This document shows positions 26,230-36,367 of a stretch of 64,000 nucleotides of DNA, one piece after another. Positions within the stretch are counted from its first letter, which is position 1; each line of letters starts with the position of its first letter. Origin of the DNA: Mycobacterium syngnathidarum (GTDB lineage Bacteria; Actinomycetota; Actinomycetes; Mycobacteriales; Mycobacteriaceae). A program made the position numbers and the translations under genes. The notes beneath the pieces are model-generated. The model made no database searches and was not told where the DNA came from. It was given only the letters and a program-made list of their open reading frames with translations. The DNA lies in assembly GCF_001942625.1 (NCBI RefSeq), contig NZ_MLCL01000079.1:124001-188000 (forward strand). The letters are read 5' to 3'.

Positions 26230-28572
26230 CTAACCGTCCGTCACTGCGGCGCCGGCCCGTTCTCGCTCGTCACCCGGGGGAGTGTCGCCCGGCCCGCCCT
26301 CGGCGGGACCGGACTCACTGATCCCGATGCGCTTGTGCAGGCGGGCCAACGGTGCCGGCGCCCACCAGTTCCACTGCCCCATCAGGTGCATGAACGCCGG
26401 CACCAACAACATGCGCACCAACGTGGCATCTACCAGCACGGCAATGGTCAGACCGAGGCCGAACATCCGCATGAAGGCCACCTGCGCCGCGATCAGTGCC
26501 GCGAACGATATCGACATCAGCAGCGCGGCGGCCGTCACCACCCGCCCGGTGCGGGCCAGTCCGAGCGCGACACTCTCGTCGTTGCGGACGCGAGGAGCAA
26601 GATGGCCGGAGCGTTCCCGCGGGGACATCTCGGTGCCGTCGGCACGTGTCAGCCCGGGCGACAACCAGTACTCGCGGATCCGCGAAACCAGGAACACCTC
26701 GTAGTCCATCGACAACCCGAAGGCGATGCAGAACAGCAGCACCGGCAGATTTGCCACCAGCGTGCCCGTCGACGTGGTGCCGAGCGCGCCCAGGTGCCCG
26801 TCCTGGAAGATCCACACCAGCGCGCCGAACGCCGCCGACAGCGACAACACGTTGAGCACCAACGCCTTCAACGGCAGTATCACGCTGCCGGTGAGCAGGA
26901 AAAGCAGCACGAAGGTGATGGCGGCGATGATGCCGAGCACCATCGGCAGGCGGGAGGTGATGGCCTGCGAGCTGTCCCGGTTGACCTGAGCGATGCCGGT
27001 GAACTTCACCTCGGCGGGGGCGGGCACCGCGTGCAGCGCGTCGAGTTGCGCCTCGGAATCGTCGCTGAACAACGGCACGTTGCTGCCGATCGTCAAAAAC
27101 GCACTGCCGTCGGCTATTCCGGTTCCCGACGTCGGAGGGCCAACCCGGCGACCGTCGACGAACGTGCCGCCGGGCGCGGACACCGAGGCTCCGTCGGCGG
27201 CCCGCGACAGCTCGCCCGCGTAGCGGTCGATTTCCGCGGGTGGCAGGCCGGTCACGTCCGGAAGCACCACGGTGACGGCGGTCGAGGAGTCGACGGCGAA
27301 ATCGTTACGGAGCTCATCGCCGACCTGACGGGCCGACGCCGAGGAGGGCAGCACGCGGTCGTCGGGGAAGCCCCATTTGATGCCGAGGAAGGGCGCGCCC
27401 AGCATGAGCAACAGCGCGATCACCGCGAGGCCGACCGGCAACGCACGGCGCATCACCCGCTTGGTCATGCGGTACCAGAAAGTCTGCTCGACGGGCTTGG
27501 CCACGGGCTCGGGCCGGCCCAGGATGCGGCGGAAGAACCGGCGCACGTCATAGGCGTCCAGGCGGTCACCGAGCAGCACGATCGCCGCCGGGGCCACCAC
27601 GATGGCCGCGAACGCCGCCAGCCCCACCACCGCGATGCCCGCGTAGGCGAACGACTTGAGGAAGTACATCGGGAACAGCACCATCGCCACCATCGACAGC
27701 GCCACCGTCATCGCCGAGAACAGCACGGTGCGCCCGGCGGTGATCATCGTGCGCACCAGGGCCCGGTCCGGCTCGACGCCGTCGGCCAGCTCGTCGCGGT
27801 ACCGGCTGACGATCAACAGGGTGTAATCGATCGCCAGGGCCAGTCCCATGGCGACGGTGAGATTGAGCGCGAAGATCGAGACGTCGGTGACCATCGTGAA
27901 CCCGCGTAGCACCGCCAGGGACCCCAGGATCGCGAAGCCGCCGACCGCGAGCGGCAATGCGGCGGCGAGCAGTCCGCCGAAGACCCACACCAGCACGACG
28001 AAGCTCAGCGGAATCGCGATGGACTCCATCATCAAGAGGTCTTTTTCGCTCTGCCCGTTGATCTGGACGTAGATCATCGCCTCGCCGCCGGCCCGCACGG
28101 TTACGCCGTCGCGGTCGTGCACCAGACGGTCGGTCAGTTCCTTGGCGTGCTTCTGCGCGCCACTCTCCCCGCCGTTGATCCCAGCCAGGATGAGCCCGGT
28201 CTTGCCGTCCTTGCTGACCAGGGTGGCTGCCGCGGGTGCCGGCACGGTCCAGGTCGAGCTCACCTCGGTCACGTACGGCGACACCTTGAGCTGGCCTGCG
28301 ATGTCGGTGCCCGCAGCCCGGGCCGCGGGACTGTCAGCCCCGGCCCTCTCATCGGTGACGCTGATGACCAACTGCATGTCGCCGCGGGCGAACTTGTCCG
28401 AGAGCAGCTGAGTGGCCTGCGCGGATTCCGACGTCGGGTCTTGGAAGCCACCCGCCGACAGGCTCTTGGCCACCGGAATGCCGAAGATGGCCGCGGCCAC
28501 CATGACCAGCGCGGCCACCGCCAAGACGCGTCGTGGCGCAGCGAGGGCCAGATGGGCGATTCGATGCAGCAA
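26230..28572 (-). CDS. mmpL13: MMPL/RND lipid transporter, intact MmpL13-like
   Basis: A 780-residue RND-type transporter with 11-12 helices and two large periplasmic loops (about 45-170 and 395-520). Helix 4 bears LTVAMGLALAIDYTLLIVSRYRDEL (in pieces: AMGLALAIDYTLL, SRYRDEL) and helix 10 IAFGLSMDYEVFLVSRIREY, the paired Asp-Tyr proton-relay motifs. It matches M. tuberculosis MmpL13, which is split into mmpL13a/b there. The start is TTG 28572, chosen because GGAAGGA lies 6-7 bp upstream. Cargo is unknown; neighbours (methyltransferase, Mcr, SDR) suggest a methyl-branched or modified lipid. Confidence 0.88.
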   Translation of the reverse strand: MLHRIAHLALAAPRRVLAVAALVMVAAAIFGIPVAKSLSAGGFQDPTSESAQATQLLSDKFARGDMQLVISVTDERAGADSPAARAAGTDIAGQLKVSPYVTEVSSTWTVPAPAAATLVSKDGKTGLILAGINGGESGAQKHAKELTDRLVHDRDGVTVRAGGEAMIYVQINGQSEKDLLMMESIAIPLSFVVLVWVFGGLLAAALPLAVGGFAILGSLAVLRGFTMVTDVSIFALNLTVAMGLALAIDYTLLIVSRYRDELADGVEPDRALVRTMITAGRTVLFSAMTVALSMVAMVLFPMYFLKSFAYAGIAVVGLAAFAAIVVAPAAIVLLGDRLDAYDVRRFFRRILGRPEPVAKPVEQTFWYRMTKRVMRRALPVGLAVIALLLMLGAPFLGIKWGFPDDRVLPSSASARQVGDELRNDFAVDSSTAVTVVLPDVTGLPPAEIDRYAGELSRAADGASVSAPGGTFVDGRRVGPPTSGTGIADGSAFLTIGSNVPLFSDDSEAQLDALHAVPAPAEVKFTGIAQVNRDSSQAITSRLPMVLGIIAAITFVLLFLLTGSVILPLKALVLNVLSLSAAFGALVWIFQDGHLGALGTTSTGTLVANLPVLLFCIAFGLSMDYEVFLVSRIREYWLSPGLTRADGTEMSPRERSGHLAPRVRNDESVALGLARTGRVVTAAALLMSISFAALIAAQVAFMRMFGLGLTIAVLVDATLVRMLLVPAFMHLMGQWNWWAPAPLARLHKRIGISESGPAEGGPGDTPPGDERERAGAAVTDG

Positions 28573-28600
28573 TGCGCGTCCTTCCCCGATGGATATCGTC

Positions 28601-28611
28601 GTTAAGTTAAC
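28601..28611. promoter_or_regulatory. GTTAA-G-TTAAC palindrome upstream of mmpL13
   Basis: An 11-bp odd palindrome 29-39 bp upstream of the mmpL13 start, within a locally AT-richer stretch, flanked by a further AACGGTAA. Position and symmetry suit an operator for the TetR of the same operon. Confidence 0.45.
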
Positions 28612-28726
28612 AACGGTAAGTTTCCGGCGTCAATGTGGCCTGCTCTACATACGGCGATCGGCACCCCAAGGTTCATCAGCGGCCGACAGGCGATGAATTT
28701 CGGCTCGATCGTGCGTCTAATAAGGC

Positions 28727-29266
28727 ATGACAAACACCATCGATGCCGGCACCGCGACGACCAGCCGCCTGACCGACACCGGACTTCTCATCCTGCGCAT
28801 CGCTACCGGCGCAACCATGTTGCAAGCGGGTCTGATCAAGGCTTTCGACTTCGATGCCGCCGTGGGATTCATGGAATCCAGCGGCTGGCGGCTACCCGCG
28901 TTCGGCGCGTTCATGGTGACCGCGGCCGAAACCCTCGGCGGGATAGGGCTGCTGTTGGGCGTTCTCACGCCACTGGCCGCATGCGCGGTGATCGGCGCGA
29001 TGGTCGACGCCTGGGCGGTGAACGTGTCGGCCGACGCCTTCTGGTCCCAGCCGTTCAACGTGCCGTTCCTGGCCGCATTCGCCGCCGCGGCGTTGTTGTT
29101 CACCGGCGCCGGCGCGTTCTCCGTCGATGAGCGGGTTTTCGGCCGCTCCCGCGTCTCGGCCAGGGGCGCGGTCGGATTGGTGGTGCTCGGATTCGCCGTC
29201 GCCGTGGTGACCTGGATCGCGCTCAACGGGTCCAACCCCATCCACGTCACAAAACCCGTCGCCTGA
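28727..29266 (+). CDS. DoxX-family membrane protein
   Basis: A 179-residue protein with four predicted helices. The opening LTDTGLLILRIATGATMLQAGLIKAFDF and the later AAETLGGIGLLLGVLTPLAACAVIGAMVDAW (cited in pieces) are typical of DoxX/SURF4-like proteins. The family includes redox-associated membrane proteins; the function here is unknown. It is divergent from mmpL13, sharing a 154-bp promoter region. Confidence 0.82.
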   Translation: MTNTIDAGTATTSRLTDTGLLILRIATGATMLQAGLIKAFDFDAAVGFMESSGWRLPAFGAFMVTAAETLGGIGLLLGVLTPLAACAVIGAMVDAWAVNVSADAFWSQPFNVPFLAAFAAAALLFTGAGAFSVDERVFGRSRVSARGAVGLVVLGFAVAVVTWIALNGSNPIHVTKPVA

Positions 29267-29384
29267 ACCCCGTCCTGTTGGCGCCGGTAGCCGCCGCCGA
29301 TTTCCAGCTTTGGGCTACTCGCCAGAAACCTACCCAAAAGTAGGATTGCCACCATTTTCCGAACCGTGACTCAAAGATTCCTTA

Positions 29385-29540
29385 ATGGTGACCCATACGC
29401 TCAGTGTCATGTGGATCGACGACACCAGTGCCGATGTCATCAAGGTTGACTTCGAGGCCCTCTACCACGGCGATGTCCTCGTCGAGGGTGAAACCTCCGA
29501 GCAGTTTGACGACTTCCAAGAACTGCCTACCGCAGTATGA
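29385..29540 (+). CDS. Possible 51-residue acidic small protein
   Basis: ATG 29385 to TGA 29540 encodes MVTHTLSVMWIDDTSADVIK followed by an acidic tail (VDFEALYHGDVLVEGETSEQ). No family recognised. The stop codon is 2 bp before a strong terminator hairpin, and the upstream AT-rich TCAAAGATTCCTTA could hold a promoter. These placements favour a real transcript. ATG 29409 (MWIDD) is an alternative start. A small RNA ending at the same hairpin is the main alternative. Confidence 0.5.
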   Translation: MVTHTLSVMWIDDTSADVIKVDFEALYHGDVLVEGETSEQFDDFQELPTAV

Positions 29541-29542
29541 GA

Positions 29543-29568
29543 AAACGCGCGCCTCGCGGCGCGCGTTT
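29543..29568 (+). terminator. Intrinsic terminator after the small ORF
   Basis: AAACGCGCGCC-TCGC-GGCGCGCGTTT: a perfect 11-bp GC-rich stem with a tetraloop. The A/T ends make it usable in both orientations. Confidence 0.8.
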
Positions 29569-29606
29569 CCCATCTTGAGTTTGCCGTAGCCAGCCCTTCG
29601 GGGCCA

Positions 29607-31403
<1,797 letters not shown>

Positions 31404-31464
31404 GTACCGCATTCCTTTCCGGCCGGCTTCAACGCCGACCCCTTCGGTCGAACCAAACAGTGGT

Positions 31465-31486
31465 TGAACTAAACGGTGAACTAAAC
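31465..31486. repeat. 12-bp-spaced direct repeat TGAACTAAAC
   Basis: TGAACTAAAC occurs at 31465-31474 and 31477-31486, overlapping the mcr stop codon and the gap before the SDR start (both minus strand). The about one-turn spacing could suit a regulator or reflect local duplication. Confidence 0.4.
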
Positions 31487-32572
31487 CCAGTCCCGCAGAA
31501 CGGCTTCGGTGTCGGCGCCACGTTCGCGCGGCGGCGTCGGCACCGCGAGAGTGCTGCGTGAGAACCGCGGGGCCGGCATCGGCTGCAGGTTGCCCTCGTC
31601 GTCGAAGAACGTGTCGCGCTCGGCGATGTGCGGCTCGGTGAGCACCTCGGCGAACGAAAGCACCGGCGTCGCGCACGCATCGGTACCGGCGAACACCTTG
31701 GCCCAGTGATCGCGGTCGTGAGCGGCGAATGCCTTGGTGAAGGCCTCACGCAGCTCGGGCCAGCGCGCCATGTCGTTCTGCGCCGGCAGGTCGGCACCCT
31801 CCAGGCCCAGCCCCTTGAGCAACTCGGCGTAGAACTGCGGCTCGATCGCACCGATCGCCATGTACTTGCCGTCGGCGGTCTCGTAGGTGTCGTAGTAGGG
31901 CGCACCGGTGTCGAGCATGTTCGTGCCGCGCTCGTCGGACCACATGCCGTTGGCCCGGAAGCCCCACATCATCTGCATCAGCACGGACGAACCGTCGACC
32001 ATGGCCGCATCGATCACCTGTCCCTTGCCCGAGGCCTGCCGCTCGAACAGCGCCGAGAGGATGCCGACGAGAAGGAACATCGAGCCGCCACCGAAGTCAC
32101 CGGCCAGGTTCAGCGGCGGGACCGGGCGCTCACCCTTGCGGCCGACAGCGTGCAGCAGGCCGTTGAGCGAGATGTAGTTGATGTCGTGGCCGGCCTGCAG
32201 GGCCCGCGGACCTTCCTGGCCCCAGCCCGTCATCCGGGCGTAGATCAGGCGGTCGTTGACCTTGGCACAGTCGTCGGGCCCCAGGCCCAGACGCTCGGTG
32301 ACGCCGGGCCGATAGCCCTCGATCAGCACGTCGGCCTTGGCGATCAGGCTCAGGACCAGCTCGCGACCTTCGTCGCTCTTGAGGTCCGCCGCCACCGAGC
32401 GGCGATTGCGCAGCATCGAATCCCGATCACCGGCGGGCACTCCCCCGCTGCGGCCCGGCCGTTCGACCCGCACGACGTCGGCGCCCAGATCGCCGAGAAT
32501 CATCGCCGCGTGCGGGCCCGGGCCGATACCGGCCAACTCGACAACGCGCAAACCCTGCAGTGGTCCTGCCAT
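31481..32572 (-). CDS. mcr: Alpha-methylacyl-CoA racemase
   Basis: A 363-residue family III CoA-transferase closely following M. tuberculosis [57 protein letters not shown] (catalytic His region), [13 protein letters not shown] and [19 protein letters not shown] with YDTYE. It epimerises 2-methylacyl-CoA thioesters, needed for pristanate and sterol side-chain beta-oxidation. ATG 32572 matches the known N-terminus. It leads the mcr-SDR-nmo operon and is divergent from echA. Confidence 0.93.
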   Translation of the reverse strand: MAGPLQGLRVVELAGIGPGPHAAMILGDLGADVVRVERPGRSGGVPAGDRDSMLRNRRSVAADLKSDEGRELVLSLIAKADVLIEGYRPGVTERLGLGPDDCAKVNDRLIYARMTGWGQEGPRALQAGHDINYISLNGLLHAVGRKGERPVPPLNLAGDFGGGSMFLLVGILSALFERQASGKGQVIDAAMVDGSSVLMQMMWGFRANGMWSDERGTNMLDTGAPYYDTYETADGKYMAIGAIEPQFYAELLKGLGLEGADLPAQNDMARWPELREAFTKAFAAHDRDHWAKVFAGTDACATPVLSFAEVLTEPHIAERDTFFDDEGNLQPMPAPRFSRSTLAVPTPPRERGADTEAVLRDWV

Positions 32573-32706
32573 GCTCTTCCGCCCTTCGCCTGTTAGGCCT
32601 TGGTTGACCGGTGACATAGCTTACTTGTATAACCTTCTCGACCGGTATGGCCATAGCCGGCCCCGCCCGCAGCGGGCCACGGGCCCGCCAGACTTAAGGT
32701 GCATAG

Positions 32707-33510
32707 ATGACCGTGACCCGCGAATACCCCGACGTCAAAGACGTATCCGTGACCCTCGAGGGCGGTGTGCTGTCGGTGACCCTGAACCGGCCCGACAGCC
32801 TGAACTCGCTGACCCAGGGCATGCTCGTCGCGATCGCCGGCGCCATGGAATTGGCCGCCACCGACCCCGAGGTGCGGGTGGTCCGGCTGGGCGGCGCGGG
32901 CCGCGGATTCAGCTCGGGCGCGGGAATCAGCGAGGAAGACCAGAACGCCGAGACCCACGACGCCGAAGGCGTCCTCGATGCCGCCAACCGGGCCGTCGCC
33001 TCCATCGTGGCGCTGCCCAAGCCGGTCGTGGCCGTCGTGCAGGGGCCGGCCGCCGGCGTCGGCGTGTCCCTGGCACTGGCGTGCGACGTCGTGCTGGCCT
33101 CCGAGGCGGCCTTCTTCCTGTTGGCCTTCACCAAGATCGGGTTGATGCCCGACGGCGGTGCGTCGGCGCTCGTCGCGGCGAACATCGGCCGGATCCGGGC
33201 CATGCGCCTGGCGCTGCTGGCCGATCGCCTCACCGCCACCGAGGCCTTCGACTGGGGCCTGATCAGCGCGGTGTACCCGGCCGACGAGTTCGATGCCGCC
33301 GTGGACAAGATCGTCGCCAAGCTGCGCTCGGGTCCGGCGGTGGCACTGCGGGAGACCAAGCAGGCCGTCAACGCAGCCACCCTGACCGAGCTCGAAGGGG
33401 CGTTTGCCCGCGAGCGCAAGGGCCAGCTGCAGCTGCTGGTGTCCGACGATTTCCGCGAAGGCACCAAGGCCTTCCAGCAGAACCGGCGCCCGGAGTTCAC
33501 CCAGCAGTAA
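32707..33510 (+). CDS. Enoyl-CoA hydratase/isomerase (EchA10/11-like)
   Basis: A 267-residue crotonase-fold protein. Oxyanion-hole segments AGRGFSSGAGI and VVQGPAAGVGVSLALACD are present. In the active site the region reads TKIGLMPDGGAS, with Asp where classical hydratases have the second Glu, as in isomerase-like or PaaG-type members, so hydratase activity is uncertain. Divergent from mcr as M. tuberculosis echA10/11 are near mcr. ATG 32707; the shared 134-bp gap contains a TATAAC-like box. Confidence 0.84.
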   Translation: MTVTREYPDVKDVSVTLEGGVLSVTLNRPDSLNSLTQGMLVAIAGAMELAATDPEVRVVRLGGAGRGFSSGAGISEEDQNAETHDAEGVLDAANRAVASIVALPKPVVAVVQGPAAGVGVSLALACDVVLASEAAFFLLAFTKIGLMPDGGASALVAANIGRIRAMRLALLADRLTATEAFDWGLISAVYPADEFDAAVDKIVAKLRSGPAVALRETKQAVNAATLTELEGAFARERKGQLQLLVSDDFREGTKAFQQNRRPEFTQQ

Positions 33511-33607
33511 GCGGTAGCCCCACCTACCTGCCTCGCGAGCCCTGTTCGCGCCCGAAAAATCGTTGGACGCAACCCACTCCAGGTGGGCACCATCAAGTGT
33601 TGTGAGC

Positions 33608-34888
33608 ATGCAACACGACATCCAGCCACCGGTCGATCAGACCGGTGGCTGGCGTGTGCTCGCCCCGTTCCGCATCCGCGAGTACCGCTTGCTGATCGCC
33701 GCGGTCACGGTGTCGATCTTCGCCGAGGGCATGTGGTCGGTGGTGATGGCGTTGCAGGTCATCGCGATCGACAACGATCCTGCGTCGCTGTCGCTGGTGG
33801 CCACCTGCATGGGTGTCGGCCTGGTGGCGTTCGTTCTCGTCGGCGGGATCACCGCCGACCGGATCAACCAGCGCACAATCATCATCGCGGTGGAGACCGT
33901 CAATCTGGTGACCGTCTCCACGGTCGCGGTGCTGGGCCTGTTCGACTTGCTCAAGATCTGGCATTTGGCCGTCGCCGCAGGCATTCTCGGTATCGCCGCA
34001 GCGTTCTTCTTCCCGGCCTACAGCGCGCTGCTGCCGCGCATCCTGCCGGCCGAACAACTGTTGGCGGCCAACGGTGTCGAGGGCGTGGTGCGCCCGGTGT
34101 TCCAGCGCTCGGTGGGACCGGCGGTGGCCGGCATGGTGATCGCCGCGACCTTCCCGTCGCTCGGCGCGGTCGTGGTGGCGGCGTTGTTCGGCGCCGGCCT
34201 GGTCTTGCTGATTGCCACCCGCCCGACGGCGGATTTGGTTGCGGCGCAGGAGGACAACGAACGCCCGCACGTATTGCGCGATCTGCGTGAGGGTTTCGCG
34301 TTCATGGTGCGCACCCCGTGGCTGCTGTGGACACTGTTGTTCGCCAGCATGTTCGTGCTCGTCGTCCTCGGGCCGATCGAGGTACTGCTGCCGTTCATCG
34401 CCCAGGACCGGTTCGCCGACGGCGCCCGGGCCTACGGATTCATCTTGGCTTTCTTCGGATTCGGCAGCGCCCTGGGGGCATTGACGGTGTCCTCGCGCCG
34501 GATGCCGCGGCGCTACCTGACCACGATGATGCTGATGTGGGGGTTGGGATCGGTGCCGCTGGTGGTCGTCGGCGTCACGTCGTCGTTCCCGTTGATGGCG
34601 CTGGCCACGTTCTGTATCGGCGTCACCGACGGGGCCGGCATGGTGATCTGGGGAACGCTGCTGCAACGCCGGGTGCCGACGGAAATGCTGGGCCGGGTGT
34701 CGAGCCTGGACTTCTTCGTGTCGCTGGCGTTCATGCCGCTGTCGTTCGCGATCGTCGGGCCGCTGTCGAAGGTGGTCTCGATGGAGTCCATCTTCCTGGT
34801 GGCCGGACTACTGCCCGCGGCCCTGGCCGCCGTGGCCATGACGGCGGCCAGGATGCCGCGCGACGAGCTCGCGCATCCACTGCGCTAG
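33608..34888 (+). CDS. MFS exporter, stop codon formed by IS target site
   Basis: A 426-residue MFS protein of the MFS_3/EntS-like group: FRIREYRLLIAAVTVSIFAEGMW, GITADRINQRTIII, LGIAAAFFFPAYSALLPRILP, and a central hydrophilic loop TADLVAAQEDNERPHVLRDLREGF. Probably a drug or siderophore exporter; Tap-like efflux is possible. ATG 33608 is the best start. The TAG stop lies in CTAG, which is the duplicated target of the following insertion sequence; the reading frame is otherwise intact. Confidence 0.84.
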   Translation: MQHDIQPPVDQTGGWRVLAPFRIREYRLLIAAVTVSIFAEGMWSVVMALQVIAIDNDPASLSLVATCMGVGLVAFVLVGGITADRINQRTIIIAVETVNLVTVSTVAVLGLFDLLKIWHLAVAAGILGIAAAFFFPAYSALLPRILPAEQLLAANGVEGVVRPVFQRSVGPAVAGMVIAATFPSLGAVVVAALFGAGLVLLIATRPTADLVAAQEDNERPHVLRDLREGFAFMVRTPWLLWTLLFASMFVLVVLGPIEVLLPFIAQDRFADGARAYGFILAFFGFGSALGALTVSSRRMPRRYLTTMMLMWGLGSVPLVVVGVTSSFPLMALATFCIGVTDGAGMVIWGTLLQRRVPTEMLGRVSSLDFFVSLAFMPLSFAIVGPLSKVVSMESIFLVAGLLPAALAAVAMTAARMPRDELAHPLR

Positions 34889-34904
34889 GGCGTGTCTCAT
34901 AACC
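34889..34904. repeat. IS left terminal inverted repeat
   Basis: GGCGTGTCTCATAACC, identical in inverse to 35814-35829. Including the CTAG flanks the symmetry extends to 20 bp. Confidence 0.9.
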
Positions 34905-34935
34905 TATCGGTGGATTGTTTGGCAGTCTCGGCAGT

Positions 34936-35319
34936 GTGTCGAGGTCGCAAGTGCTTACCGATGGGATGTGGGCTCGGGTTGAGCCGTTGATGCCGGTGCC
35001 ATCGACCAAGGGCGGCAGGCCCTTTGGTGATCATCGGCAGGTGGTGGAGGCCATCATCTGGCGGTATCGAACCGGTGCGCCGTGGCGGGATCTGCCCGCC
35101 GAGTTCGGGCCGTGGCAGACGGTGTGGCGCCGCCATGCCCAGTTCAGTAAAGACGGCACCTGGGATGCGATCCTGGCCGCGGTGCTCGCCGAAGCCGCCG
35201 ACGCCGAGTTGATCGATTGGGCGATCAGTGTGGATTCGACGGTCAACCGGGCTCATCAGCACGCAACGAACCTGTCTCGGGACACAGGGGGCACCGTCGA
35301 ATTACACGAATCTGCGTGA
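34936..35319 (+). CDS. IS5-type transposase, N-terminal frame (OrfA)
   Basis: A 127-residue frame with the DUF4096-type N-terminal domain (MWARVEPLMPVPSTKGGRPF, DHRQVVEAIIWRYRTGAPWRDLP, FGPWQTVWRRHAQFSKDGTWD) and the first catalytic Asp in WAISVDSTVNRAHQH. It ends TGGTVELHESA. GTG 34936 or TTG 34915 may start it. It must join OrfB for activity; the frames overlap from 35228 to 35319. Confidence 0.85.
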   Translation: MSRSQVLTDGMWARVEPLMPVPSTKGGRPFGDHRQVVEAIIWRYRTGAPWRDLPAEFGPWQTVWRRHAQFSKDGTWDAILAAVLAEAADAELIDWAISVDSTVNRAHQHATNLSRDTGGTVELHESA

Positions 35320-35821
35320 GGAGCCCTCTGACCACGGTATTGGCCGTTCCCGCGGTGGGTTGAGCACCAAGATTCATCATCTCGTCGACGGGCACGGGAT
35401 GCCGTTGGTGGTGCTCACCGCGCCCGGCCAGGCCGGCGATGCCCCGATGTTCCCGATCCTGATGGGACACCTGAAAGTGGGCAGTAGTGGTCCGGGTCGC
35501 CCACGAACCCGTCCCGACAAGGTCCGCGGTGATAAGGCGTACTCGTCGAGGGCGATTCGTGAGTTGCTGCGCGATAAAGGCATCACCGCGGTAATCCCGC
35601 AGCCTGATGACCAGATCGCCCACCGTAAACGCCGTGGCAGCGCCGGTGGCCGGCCACCGAAGTTCGACGCACAGGACTACAAGGGCCGCAACGTCGTTGA
35701 ACGCGGCTTTCAACGCGCCAAGCAATGGCGCGCCATCGCCACCCGCTACGACAAACACAACCTCAACTACCGCGGCGGCGTCATCCTCAACGCCATCGTT
35801 GCCTGGCTCAAACGGTTATGA
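35228..35821 (+). CDS. IS5-type transposase, C-terminal frame (OrfB)
   Basis: Carries the rest of the DDE_Tnp core: GIGRSRGGLSTKIHHLVDG, second Asp in VRGDKAYSSRAIRELL, and third Glu in GRNVVERGFQRAKQWRAIATRYDK. It lies one base downstream in phase (+1 or -2) relative to OrfA. The run CACAGGGGGCACC near 35283-35295 is the likeliest shift site, because after it the OrfB product resumes IS5 homology. Programmed shift or an inactivating indel are both possible. Confidence 0.8.
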   Translation: MWIRRSTGLISTQRTCLGTQGAPSNYTNLREEPSDHGIGRSRGGLSTKIHHLVDGHGMPLVVLTAPGQAGDAPMFPILMGHLKVGSSGPGRPRTRPDKVRGDKAYSSRAIRELLRDKGITAVIPQPDDQIAHRKRRGSAGGRPPKFDAQDYKGRNVVERGFQRAKQWRAIATRYDKHNLNYRGGVILNAIVAWLKRL

Positions 35822-35829
35822 GACACGCC
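35814..35829. repeat. IS right terminal inverted repeat
   Basis: GGTTATGAGACACGCC, the exact complement of the left end. It contains the stop codon of the transposase. Confidence 0.9.
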
Positions 35830-35836
35830 CTAGCGG

Positions 35837-36367
35837 CTACTCCGCGTCGCGGTGCAGCCCGGTCAGATGTGTGTAGGCCGCCGCGTTCAGCTGGTTGTGG
35901 CCGACCTCGTCATCGCTGAGCTCGCGGCGCACCTTGGCGGGTACACCGGCCACCAGCGAGCGCGGCGGCACCACCATGCCCTGCGGCACCACCGCACCGG
36001 CAGCCACCAGCGAGCCGGCCCCGATCACCGCGCCGTTGAGTACCACCGCGCCCATCCCGACCAGGCTGTCCTGCTCGACGGTGCAGCCATGCAGTACGAC
36101 GTTGTGGCCCACCGTCACCCCGGTGGCGATCCGGCACGGGAAGCCGGGGTCGACGTGGACGGTCACCCCGTCCTGGATGTTGCTGCCCGCACCGACCTCG
36201 ATGGGTTCGACCTCGGCGCGCAGCGTGGCGCCGTACCAGACGCTGGTCCCGGCCGCCAGCGAAACCTGGCCGATCACACTGGCATTGGGCGCGACCCAGG
36301 CATCCTGGTCGATCTGCGGGGTGTGACCGGCGACGGACACGATCAGCGGCTCAGACATGCCGGTCAT
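35837..36367 (-). CDS. Gamma-carbonic-anhydrase-like left-handed beta-helix protein
   Basis: A 176-residue hexapeptide-repeat protein: ASVIGQVSLAAGTSVWYGATLRAE, GAGSNIQDGVTVHVD, VTVGHNVVLHGCTVEQDSLVGMGAVVL. Candidate metal-binding His residues lie in TVHVD, TVGHN and VLHG, as in gamma-class carbonic anhydrases/YrdA proteins. Start is ATG 36367 or 36358. The stop lies 8 bp beyond the IS right end, so the insertion just missed it. Confidence 0.85.
   Translation of the reverse strand: MTGMSEPLIVSVAGHTPQIDQDAWVAPNASVIGQVSLAAGTSVWYGATLRAEVEPIEVGAGSNIQDGVTVHVDPGFPCRIATGVTVGHNVVLHGCTVEQDSLVGMGAVVLNGAVIGAGSLVAAGAVVPQGMVVPPRSLVAGVPAKVRRELSDDEVGHNQLNAAAYTHLTGLHRDAE

Larger units (their letters stand above)
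34889..35829 (+). mobile_element. IS5-family (IS427-group-like) insertion sequence, 941 bp
   Basis: Bounded by perfect 16-bp inverted ends GGCGTGTCTCATAACC / GGTTATGAGACACGCC and flanked on both sides by CTAG (34885-34888 and 35830-35833), the apparent target duplication. Inside are two overlapping frames that together make a DDE transposase. Perfect ends and open frames indicate recent, possibly active insertion. The empty site can be reconstructed as ...ctgcgCTAGcggctac.... Confidence 0.92.

Noticed and set aside
26335..27909. 524-codon plus-strand open frame opposite mmpL13
   Set aside because: Gln/His/Arg-rich shadow of a well-formed transporter gene; no coding signature.
33593..34666. 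Minus-strand 357-codon frame opposite the MFS exporter
   Set aside because: Composition dominated by His, Gln and Arg as expected of an antisense shadow.
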